Assembly: GCA_002633005.1 (NCBI GenBank)
Contig: NMRA01000558.1
Span: forward strand, 10,441-74,440
Direction of reading: 5' to 3'
DNA from: Phoronis australis
Taxonomy: Eukaryota > Phoronida > Phoronidae
DNA: 64,000 bases
Under the pieces are notes generated by a model that did not search any database, was not told the origin of the DNA, and was given only the letters and a program-made list of their open reading frames with translations. The position numbers and the translations under genes are program-made. This document shows positions 34,501-46,500 of the stretch, in pieces (position 1 is the stretch's first letter; the number at the start of each line of letters is the position of its first letter).

Positions 34501-37500
34501 TTTCAAGCTAGCCAGCAAGTCTTTGAAATTCAGTAATGACATTATGTGGTTTTAGGTCTCTGAGTTGGATGGTGCCTGGAGGTGTCCCTCTTGTCAACAG
34601 GTTACATCAAGGGTGCCCAATCAGTATCGCTGTTTCTGCGGCAAGGTGCGAGATCCCCCATACAATCACCATGAGACTCCACACAGCTGTGGGGAGGTTT
34701 GTCGCAAGAAAAGGGGAGATAACTGCCCTCATCCGTGCAACATGTACGTTCAGTTCATTATTCGTGAAATTCGGGAAATTATTTATAAATATTTTTGGTT
34801 TCCATTTCTCGAAGTTTGCCTTAATTGTAGTCGCGTGTCAGTTGACTTGTACTGACTGTTCTTGTATTGTTCAAGATTTTTCAAAATATACCGAACTATG
34901 TCAAATTCAGTACACCAAACCACATCCACATATCCATTTCTTTTAGACTAGAATCCATTTCAATTCACACTGAATATTGATAATATCTTGTCAGCTTGCA
35001 CGCACTTTCCCGAATTCGCAACAATTTTCAGCTACACGTAGAAGTTTGTTTCAGCAATTAACCATTAGCTGCTAGCTACAATAACTTCACATTTAATGTC
35101 GACAAATGTTTGACAAAAACGCTATGTAACTGCAACGTAAGTTCAAATGAACTACCAAACAGTTTTGGCAAGACGTTTAATCGAAGTTTGGCAGTTATTT
35201 TGAAAGCCACTGTATTGGGTAGAAGACGAAATGAAATTAAGTCTTACGTTGGCTTCGAAGGATGGGTTGTTTTATGTTTTGTAAAGCATACTCATGCCTG
35301 CACTCATTTGTTTGTGGGCTGGCAGAAGTCAGACCTGAGCCTACAGTATAGTTCATTTGTTTGTTATTGGGATTTTGAAACCTCACATCACTTTCTAAGT
35401 AAATTGTTCATACTTTAAAGATTCTGTTTGCTAAAAGTCATTGATTTTGTTTGATGAGAATAGCAGTGTGTGTCATCGTAAAGGGAACCAGAACATACTG
35501 ACATGCTTTTTATTTTCTTTAAAGTCTGTCTTGGACAGTAACACCTGTAAATTTGGTTCCTAGAGTATGTTAAGATCATCGGTCCAAGTCCATCCGACCC
35601 ATAAATTGCCAAATGTAATGAACTGTTAGGCTTATTGGCTAGCTTTTACTTACGTCACTGCGAGAATCATCTTTTAATTCAAACATCTGGGAATAACACC
35701 CACGCACAAGGTTGTTCTATTCAGACCCCTATTCAACTGTTGTGTGTGCAGGTTTCTCGCGCGTTGACACAGTAGGGCATGAAAAGGCAACTTCACGTAT
35801 CATTTGATGAGTCTACATTTGAGTGATAAAACTCACGTTTTCTTATTTTGCTAAGGCTTTGCGAGGACTATCTGGTTAGCCCAATAATCTAAAATAACAA
35901 AATTCCGTTGAAGTTAAGCTTTAAAGTAATGCTGACATGAAATGTTTTGCCACTCACACATTGGCTTTTCTCTCCTCCCAGACTTTGCCACCCTGGTCCT
36001 TGTCCACCGTGTCAGGTGATGGTTAAGAAATCATGTCGATGTCATGCCACCAAAAAGTCAGTACTGTGCAGTCACACCGGTGTACACACCTGCAGCAAGG
36101 TGTGCAACAAACGACTGAACTGTGGACAACACCAGTGCGCTGGTGTATGTCACTCTCCGCCGTGTGCACCGTGCGATGTGCAGGTCACGCAGACGTGTTT
36201 CTGTGGTGCTAGTCAACGGACAGTTCTCTGCGGAAGTGAGAAGTCGCTGTACGATTCATACACTTGTGGAACTCCGTGTGCAAAGTAAGTTTAGTCTTTT
36301 TCATCTGAGTTTCCATGTTTATGGTTACAGTACTTGCTGATGTTATTATAATTATTGTGTCATGTTATTTTTCTGAGACTCATTTAAAAAATTGAGTAAT
36401 AAACAATATAATTGTTTATATTAATATTATGTAAATAATAATTATGCAGGATTTCGGGGGCTTACAATATTATTAAGGCACATGAAAAAGTTCTCTAACA
36501 ATTTGCTTTGTTTGTTGTTTTGTAGTTCTTTTCTTGAAGAATTGTTTTTAAGGTATCTAGCGGATATTACAGTGTCATGAATTCGGATTTCCATTGCAGC
36601 ATAGGGCATGAATTTTTTGTCCTACCAGTCAGCAACAAGTCGGGGTAGTGTTATTGGCTGGCCGGATAAAACAAGTTACCCACTGATCAGCTGAAAGTTG
36701 GCAGACTCTTCTGTTGACTGTAGTGCTGACTACAGTATGGCACCAGTCTGATATTTGTTTTGCCCAAGTTCATCCGCAAATTTCTCAGAAACAAAACTCG
36801 TCGCGTAATTGGCGACTAAGGAGTAAGCTGAATTGTCTGTCAGAGCTCCGGGAACAGATTTCTGGCTCAAGTGTCATCTGCTATGGCCCAACCTTACAAC
36901 TAGCTTACTGTTGGTTGCCTGGCCAAAGTTGTTGATGACTGGTCCAACAAAAATTGTGACTTGTGTTGCAGATTAGAAATCAATCTTTCTCAACAACTTC
37001 ATTTTGCGTGTCAATGAATATTAACTTTTTTAAGTCTCACAGTGTTCACTGACATGTAAAGCCTATTCGTTACATTGTGCATGTTAAATGGTTGGCCTTA
37101 CACATGTCTGTGTGTGCCTTCAGCTGTCTGTTTCTTAGTATCTGATTCATGGTTGAAAACAATTATTCCATTGCCATGCCTTAAAATTTTTGTCACAATC
37201 TAAACCACACTCCCCAACCAGCAAACACCAAATCCACTGTACAAATTACAAACCAGTGCCATTAACCCCATACACTCTCTGAATGTGTTTCAAGAGCTAA
37301 GTTACCTAACTCCGTCCCTACAAAGTGACCTAACATTAATCCATAAGACCAAATTCCTCACCTGTACTCTGAGATCAGGGACTTGAAGTTTGATCCCAGG
37401 ATTTGCTGTTTGTCCCAGGGCATGGAGCATTTTCGGCATATAGTTTGGTGGTGGTGGTCTTGACTAAGTACCCTCTGGCTTTGTTGTTTGCATGTACGGC

Positions 37501-40500
37501 ACTAGAGTTTAGGAGTTCACATCTGGAATTTAATGCTAGATATGCTCATGGAATGAGATCCATTAGTGTTGCTTTGCCATTCATCGTGCAGGGAGTTGGA
37601 CTGTGGCAACCACAAGTGTACGTTAGTGTGTCATGCTGGTCCTTGCGACTCCTGTGCCCTGCTGCCCTCTGTTGTCACGCATTGTCCTTGTGGGAAGACG
37701 GCATTGGATGAGATGTGTACAGAAGGTGCTAAGAGAACATCATGCCTCGATTCTGTACCTACCTGTGACAAAATATGTGGGAAACCATTGAACTGCGGAC
37801 CCGAAGGTATGTTATATTGTTGCTCTGATTGTGACACAAACATTATGTATTTTATTAAGTAACTCTGGTTTCAATTAATTTAAAAACGTCCATGTCTGTT
37901 GAACTATGCTTGGATGAATGCCAGACTTTTGTTAACTGTTATTCTTGATATTGATAAATGCTGTATAATGTGAATTTTGGTATGAGTTTGAAGTCGCGAC
38001 TTAGTAAAGTTTTGCTTGCGTTATTTTCTCAGTGTCTCTCATGCAAGTGTATTTAATATCAATAATCAGACTACAGCACTGCGTCCTTTTGCTGATCTCC
38101 CGTTTTAAGAATAAGCGATGTTTCATTTTAACGATGTCTCAAAGGAGGTTCTCTGTCAGTGTGGGTTCATTTAGTGGACTGTTGTGCACGTCCTGTGCAT
38201 CATTTCCATTCTGCGCCTGGCGCACTCACCAGACATGGTCATGTGTACAAATATGTAAGCACACTCAATAGATAACATTTCAGGTGTAGGTAGGGCCATT
38301 TTTAACACTTTCTATTTGTAATTAAGCTTGAGAGACTGCATCGTATTTAAAATAAAAAATGATAGGGAGGTTAATTACTGTTTGCTTGTTGGACATAGTG
38401 TCATGGTGTGCCCCTTTAAATACTTATCTCGTATTGCAGCCAATCGTCACAGTTGTAAGAGTTTATGTCACACTGGAGACTGTCCTCCATGTCAGGGGGA
38501 CTGCACAACCCCTGTAACCTGTCGATGTGAGGCTGTTGTAAAAGAGTTCTCTTGCACGGAAGCTGTCAAGTTCACAGGTAAGCGCCATTTTGTGTTTTAT
38601 TTGCCCACACATTCATGTGTCGGTTCATATTACAGTCACCTCTGTCTGTGTGTCCCATATCTGCAGCTGTATCTTCTAAACCTCTTGCAGGATCTTAATG
38701 AAATTTCAGCAGAGATTTGTTCCTATTAAGCTGGTAGCCTATTGTTTAGTAGATAATTTTATAGTAGATAATTGACTACCCCCATAAGATGCTATTGGAC
38801 ACTGGGCGAAATGAGTAGGGTTGCTCCAAAAGAATTCCATTCCTGTTATGCCAAATTAAAGGAAGAATTATTGATTTATGCAATGAAGTTTATTTATTTA
38901 AGTGTATTATTTACAATGAGGGTAGCCCCATCAGTTCACACTGCTTTCCATGGGGACTTTGTGTTATTTAGGAGACTGTTTATTAGAAATGAGACTAAAT
39001 TCCTGTTATTGACTAATCTTAACATTGAAAATGAGACTAACTGCTTAATAACTTTTTTCAGTTGAGCAACCATTCCTTTGTGAGAGAAGATGTCACAAGA
39101 AACGTCATTGTGGAAAACACAAGTGCAACCAGTTGTGTTGTGTTGTAAGTTTCCTTCGTCAGTCTCAAACTTTCATGTATGTGAAGATGACTTGTGAGAA
39201 GTTGTTCAAGTTTTATGCACCCACATAAACTTGGTGCTTTATGCCCTACGGGCATCTGATTCCGCTGATGTATGTCCAAAGTTCCTCCGAGTCGATAGAT
39301 GTTGGTGAAATTTTGTGTAATATACTATATGCTCCTATTATGGATGGAACAGCATGAACAAGTTTTCGTGTGGATCCAGCTACCAGTGTGTACCCTAGAG
39401 GCAATTTAGTTGACTTTGTTTTTCTTTGTCTTTGCTTTAATGTCGACCATGTTCCTTGATAGATGTTCATGAAATTTGACAAAAAGTCAAGTCCCATCAT
39501 TTTAAAATCAGCTCTTCCCTTGTTTTGGATGGATGTGACCAGTGTTGTGCACCCTAGTGGCGTTTCTATCATTTTTGTTTCCTTTGTCTTGAAGAATCGT
39601 GATAAAAGTTGGCAATTGTGTTCCTATGGAGAGCAGCATTTCTGACTTGCTTTTCACCCACTAGAGGCAATTATTAAGTTAATTAGTATATGGGCCTCCA
39701 TTCAGGGAGAGTACATAAGATCTTTTCTTGTATTTGCACAGTATGAAATGTACACTGTGGCTGCATATCATTGTTTAGTTCAGCATTATATGAAATCTTA
39801 TTGACTTTAATATGAGGAAAGGCCAGCAATGTATTTTAGTCCAAAATATCTCGTTAGCTTGATTGAATTATATGTTCTTTAACACTGCATCCAAAAACTT
39901 GATATTTTTTCTCTTTGTTTAGGATGAAGATCACACCTGTCTTCAGACGTGTGGCCGAAAATTAACGTGTGGTCTGCACAAATGTGAAGAACCTTGTCAC
40001 CGTGGCAACTGTCCCCCCTGCTGGCACGTCAGTACGTACTAGTCATCCTGTGATTTGTCAGTTGACAACTTTAATATGGTGACTGGTGCTAATTTCTTTG
40101 TACACGTGCACCTTTTGGGTGCATGGAATCTGTACTGCTCTTTCCAGTCCCGGCATGGTAGAAGAGCATGTTCCTACAATGATTTTTTTGTTACCTGTCA
40201 ATAGTAGTTAACAAGCAAACAGTAATTAACCTACTATTAAGTTAATCATTACTTCATTCTCCACACATGGCACTCAACACATTCTTAATATATTAATTTT
40301 CAGTTTTAATTAATGTGTGGATAGTTTGTAGCTGTATGATGTACACACAAATAGTTTAATCGTCAACTCTGTCTTTTTCTTTGAACCAGAACAGAGGTCA
40401 CCATGACAAACTTTCAAATGCTGCAATATTGTGTGGAGGTAGTTTTTCCTCACTGTCAGTATTGTGCTATGGAGTAGCTAATCTTGTCATCGAACATAAG

Positions 40501-43500
40501 AGCACAGTCAAAACAAATTCTGTTACCTAGGCGTGATAACTCTTTGAAGCGATTGGGAATTTGTGAATGAAGCTTGGCATGTCGGTAGATTGGCTCAAAA
40601 GCTTGATGTGTAGTGTATTTTCCTGCTGTGTGCAATAATTTGTTGGCTTCCTAAGGATCCATGTTGTGAATGTAGCTCTACATGGCAAGTGTTAGGGTGT
40701 TCTTTTTTGTTTAGTGTTGCTCGTGCAAATGCGTTAAAAACGAACTCCTTGGTTTTTATATCTTTGCCATTTTTGATGTACACGGTGGATGGCTTCTCTT
40801 ATTGTCTTAATTTTTGTGACCTCAAATAAAGTAGGTGTAAATTACTCCTCAGACTCTTTGTTACGATGGATAAATATTGACTATAATAATGTTTCTTTGC
40901 TAGGTTTTGATGAGCTGTCGTGCCACTGTGGTGCTGAGATCCTGTTTCCGCCCATACCTTGCGGTACTAAACCACCCGAGTGTAACCGACCCTGCACAAG
41001 ACAACACGCCTGTGAACACCCAGGTATGGTAACAGGTTTTGCAAACGAGGGATTCAGAATGCCCTCTAGTGGTGATTGATTGCACTGTCGCATAGGTTGG
41101 TTCTTACAATATGCTCCGATTGCCGCTTTTACCATGTCGACGTCATAAATTGGCAAACTAATGAATGGCTTCATTGCCTTTCTTTCAACGCTGAGGGGGG
41201 AAGTAAGTGGGTTGAATGTCTGTCTCCTGTTTACAAGGTCGTAGGTTTGAATCCCTCTGGACCCCACGGGAATGGAGCTCCTCAGCTCTGTCTTAATTTC
41301 TGTACGTGTCTATCTGGGGTTAATTGTTTATTTATAAATGAAAAATGGATTCAGGTGGTTGGTGCAATGACCCCAGCTGAGTGACCGGCGCACGGCAGAT
41401 GCAACATGTATCAGACCACCTGTGGTATCTTTTTTTCTTTCAAAGCATGTGACATAACTACGAGAAACCTGTACTAGTGCTGTTTTGTTGATTTTTTTTC
41501 TCATGTGACAAAATGAAGTCAAAAGGTTAATGCATAAATGACAAGCTTCCGATTGTGTGATTGAATCATTGTGATGTCAATCTCAGGATAGCTCTGTGCA
41601 TCTGAAATGGAAAAAAAGACTGTTTAAGAAAATCTTTAACGGGATTTCCAAATCCAAACCATGTACAGTCTTCTTTGTATCAGGTCTAGTTCATAGACCC
41701 GGAGTGTATTTTATGAAAATAGTGCAGCCAACATTTTGATCTGGTAAACCGCAGAAGTTGTACTTCAAAACCCTACCTCTGGTTGTGGCGGTGATTTGCT
41801 ATTTATTTAGGATTCCACATCCAAGTGACGATCACAGTTGGGACAGACCTAACAACTCCTAGCAGACAGTTGCTTGTCTCGGTGGAGTTGATTAGACGCC
41901 TGGTCTGTGACCAGTCACCAACCCTTTGCTGATTGGTCAGATTAAAATTTACTTGTGCTGTACTGGAACAAAACATATATCTTGTTGGTTGGTAATCGAA
42001 GGATTCATTCTTTTCTGTTTGCCTCAGTCCAACATAACTGCCACAGTGAAGACCAGTGTCCTCCATGTGTGGTACTGACCAGGAAGTTGTGTATGGGAGA
42101 ACATGAAATGCGTAACAGTGTGCCATGCCACCTGACCAACATCTCCTGTGGAATGCCTTGCAACAAGCCTCTGCCATGTGGACAGCATGTGTGCAAGCGT
42201 ACTTGTCACAGGGTAAGATGGTCATTTTGATAATACATATTTGGCCTTTAGTGGTCCATGTATAATCTGCTTTAATTTGTTCATGTTGAAGAAAAGTCAC
42301 CCGCTGTGGTTTCTTTCCAGTGGCCTGTTTGTGTATGGCAAGCAATATCCTGGTTGTGGTCTGTTTGTTATGCAAAATGCTTCATTTAGCGAGAGGTTGT
42401 GACTTACACCTCGCTTGTTTAGCAATGAAAGTTTGCTTTACGCATTTCGCATTGTGGATAGCATTAGGATTACATTTTATTTAAAATAATCTTGGACAGG
42501 TTTTAAAAATTTATTAGTGCTATGGTATGCAATACAAAGTGTAAGGATTGTCCATGTGGGAATGGTTTTCATTAGACTTTCTATGTTCCTACTAGCAAGA
42601 GCGCAGCTAACGATTGTCAGACAGCTGTGCCATCCACAGATGGCAGTTTTTGTAGCATCCGTGGCTTTCTCCTAAAGCCCTTGTCAGATCTTTAATAAAT
42701 TAGGCAAACGTATCTATGAACATAATAACAGATGGCATCGACTTTGGAATGGATCAAACTACTGCTATGACCTCCTAGTGCCTATTTTAGTTTCTGACGT
42801 TTTCTTCTGTTTCTTTGGGGTTCCTTGATGGATTTTCATGAATGGCATAAAGGTTAAGGAGACTACGGCACCTACCCATTTTCGGATTGACGTAGTGCAT
42901 TTTACACAACTTAGTGGACATTTCAATTATTTTTCTATCTACAAACTGTTATAAAATCATGAAAATTGGTGTAATTATTTTGTTCTTACTCGTTTTGGAC
43001 AGCCAATATCTATTTTAAAGGTTCCTTATGGAACTTCATGAAATGTGTACATGTTGGTATTGAGAGGACAATAGTCACATACTGTAGTCTTTGAATTTGA
43101 GAACCAGTTTGGTGCCAGTTATTCAGTGGAGAAAACTGGTTCTCATAATGCAGAACTGCTGCTAGTGACTTCACCAACAAGATTAAAACTGATTAGTTTT
43201 GGCATAAATCTTGACTACTAAGCCCAGAGTTCATTAGTGGCAATATCCACGTTCCACATTGCTCTTGTCATTACAGGGTGACTGTTTGCAAGATGGCGAA
43301 GCCTGTCTTCAGCCATGTACCAAATCACGTTCTGACTGTGGTCATCCTTGTGGCGCCCCATGTCATGCGGGCCAGGAATGCCCCATGTTCCCATGCAAAG
43401 CAGAGGTAGGTAAAGTGTACACAACAGTCCAAACATAATCGGACAAATTGATGCAGAGTCACCTTTCGTGACAACAATGCAGATGGAATTTCTGATTGTG

Positions 43501-46500
43501 ACTGCAGAGCGCACTTAAAACCATGTTTGTGTTTTTGTAACTTGTAGATCTTATTACATTGTCAGTACTTAATGATGTCGAAAACTGAAGTGTCATTGTT
43601 AAATTGTCTAATCTCTTCAGTCACCTTCTGATGGGTTCTTTGATTCCCAACTAAAGAGATTTCCCACAGCAGTTGTTGCCGCTAAGTAAATACAAGCATT
43701 CTGTGCTGAATTATAAGCTACTTCTGAACTGTATTTTGTTCTAGATGACATTGAAGTGCAAATGTGGTAACAGAACAGGTAAAGCTGTGTGTCTGATGGG
43801 GGCAGCGCCCTCACAGGAGTTCAGCAGGTGAGTTCCTAGATTTAGAGACGAATTGGCTATCCCGTAACTTTGTATTGTGGACCATGCAAGGCAGTGGGCT
43901 AAAAGAGACTTGTAACCTTGGGTCGATTTTGATGTCGTGATCCATCCAGCCATATCGCTTGTGGAGTGAATTGAGTCACTTGAACTCGGCATACTTGTCT
44001 GTCCTTGATCTTCGAGGACCTCCTCTCCCCTTCAAAGGGAAGATGGCAACTGCGTCGGGGTACGAACTCTTGCGTTGCGCGACCACCTGTCGGATATTGT
44101 CATTTCAAGCAGACGAAAAAGAGAATGTACTATCAACATAAAAAGTTGCAGGAGAGGGAATCTCGTCTGTGTTTTATAATCACCTCCATTCATGTGCTCA
44201 CAGCTTCAGTAATGAAAATGTTCATAGTTTGAGTAGAGAAAAGAGTTGGCACGTAAGAGGAGTAAAGAAGTCATGTGCCAATGTACTTCCCTTTAAGAAA
44301 AAAGGTGGGGTAAATTTCAAGATCTAGTTTGCTTGTGATGACAGTATCCACCAGGTGTTGCTCAACACAAGAGCTGTTACCTGAACGCAGTTGCCATTTT
44401 TCCTTTGAAGAGGATGGCAGAACCTCGAAGATCTACGACATTTTTATCAAAGAGGTCCAGTTGGAATGATTCAGTTCACTCCTCTACTACTTGTATTTTT
44501 GCCCCATTTAAAATGATGTCACATCACTTTTGGGATCTTCTGAAATTAAAATGATAATCCTCTTATTAATAAGTCCTTAATTTAACTAAACCTGCTTGTA
44601 ATGCTCAGCGTTTGTTCCTATTGTCAGTAGTAAAGATACCGGCGGTACCTTATCAACCTACAGCCACTACAGTGCGCTTCCACAGAACAATATGGTGCTG
44701 CATGCTTTCACGATTATTTAAATTTAAGACATCTGATCTCTCCCTCCCTCNTTCTTTCTTGTGATAAATTGTGTTACGGTAAATACAAGTTGCTGTTGTC
44801 AGTTTCACGGTGTAAGTAGGTGGCCTAACATCCTAATCCCACGATTTGAATCGTGAAAATGTTCTCTGATGAAATCTGAGTTACTTGACATAAAAATGTA
44901 GTCAAGTTCCATGAGCACAATGCGTTCTTTCATGTTGATTGTGAAATACCTAAATCTGATTTTTTGTTTTAGATTTCCATCTTATGGTGTACTAAAACAG
45001 CTGTTTTTCATTAAAACAATTTATGTGTGAGTTGAATACCTGTGATGTGATTTTCAGTAACTTCAATATTATGTGGTCACTGTTGCCTTATTCATCACAA
45101 TTTCTGTTTAAGGGTGACTGCAATCAGTTTGGCAAGCAAGATGCACGATCTTCAACTTGGACTGTCTGTGGATATTGGAGATTTGATGAAGACGAGCAAG
45201 CCTGCTGCTGAAAGGAAGTAAATAATGTTCTCACCCTGACTCTTGCTACTTGGCTCTTGCTGCTAGACTTTGCAGAAAATGCAAGTCTTGTGAACTATCT
45301 GTTTGGTGTACTCAGTAGAATTTAACTAAATATTCAACATGGTCTGTGACCTACAGTACCACCAAAAGTACTGAGACAAAATGACCCAGAATTACCCGTC
45401 ATGACTGCTAGGCAGAAGCTGAATTAATCATCAGATTAGCCTTCCTTCACGACCAGAAGAAGGGGAGTCAACAGGAAAGTTAGAATGGTGACTGAGCCAT
45501 TCTGTTATTAGAATTTTGGCGCTAGAATAGCCATTACCTGTCATTTTTGCTGTAAACAGAATTTTCTGTTATCACGGGGAAACGTTATTTTGCACAATTA
45601 CTTTTGTCCTGTACTTTGTAAGCTTTGCTTGCTGCCTGAAGTGAAAGTTGTCTGAGCCCATGGCCCTGTCATTAAGGAAAATACAAAAACATTTGAGTGA
45701 AGTAGCTGGTGGTTCATCTAATTGTTCACGCATTAACGTGAGCTATCTCAACTCGTAGTTTTGCGCACAGCCCAAGAACAAGACAGTAGGTTTTGTTTTA
45801 TAACTTGGTTTGTTATTTGATGTTGGATTCAATACTCATTATATTATTTCTAGTAATCGAAATAGAAAGCACAGTAAGGTTATTGTTGTTTGAGAGATGT
45901 TTATATTGTGTCCTACTTGTTCTCACGTGCAGTTTATTATTCCCATTCAGGTTAGAGTGCAATGAACAGTGTAGCATTATAGAAAGAAATAGACGAGTTG
46001 CCTTGGCGCTGGAAATCAAGAACCCAGACCTGTCTAGCAAGCTGGGAGCACCAGTTTACACACAATTCCTTAAAGATATGGCGAAGTGAGTAGAATGTGT
46101 AGTCATGGTGGTACAGTTAATACAGTCAGGTTCTTGTTTACTGTTTAGTCCATTGTTAAAGTTTGGCAGTAGTGGAAAAATCCACTTGTTGAAGCCCTTC
46201 CAAAAAGATTAGAATGATCGAATTTCTGTTGTTCTGGAGGTATGTGTTTGCGTTAAGCCAGTCTTAACTTTATGTATTTTTTCTTGTTTATGGCAAAAAG
46301 TCAAATTATTGCTTAGTCCTTCCTTCTATCTGAGGTCGGATAAAGTCACTGACCAGGGGCCTCTGGCTTTATCAGAACTGTGATTGGATTTTCTTAGCAT
46401 ATTGTAATTGACCTTTACACTTACTGCCTATGTTTGTGACAGAGTTGTATTACTGAACAATTAGGTTACTACGCTATTCAATTAATCAACTAGGAAGTGG

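Noticed and set aside
45023-45211. Open frame ending DEDEQACC as an NFX1 exon
   Set aside because: The phase 2 junctions on both sides require another frame, which gives the conserved NFX1 segment instead.
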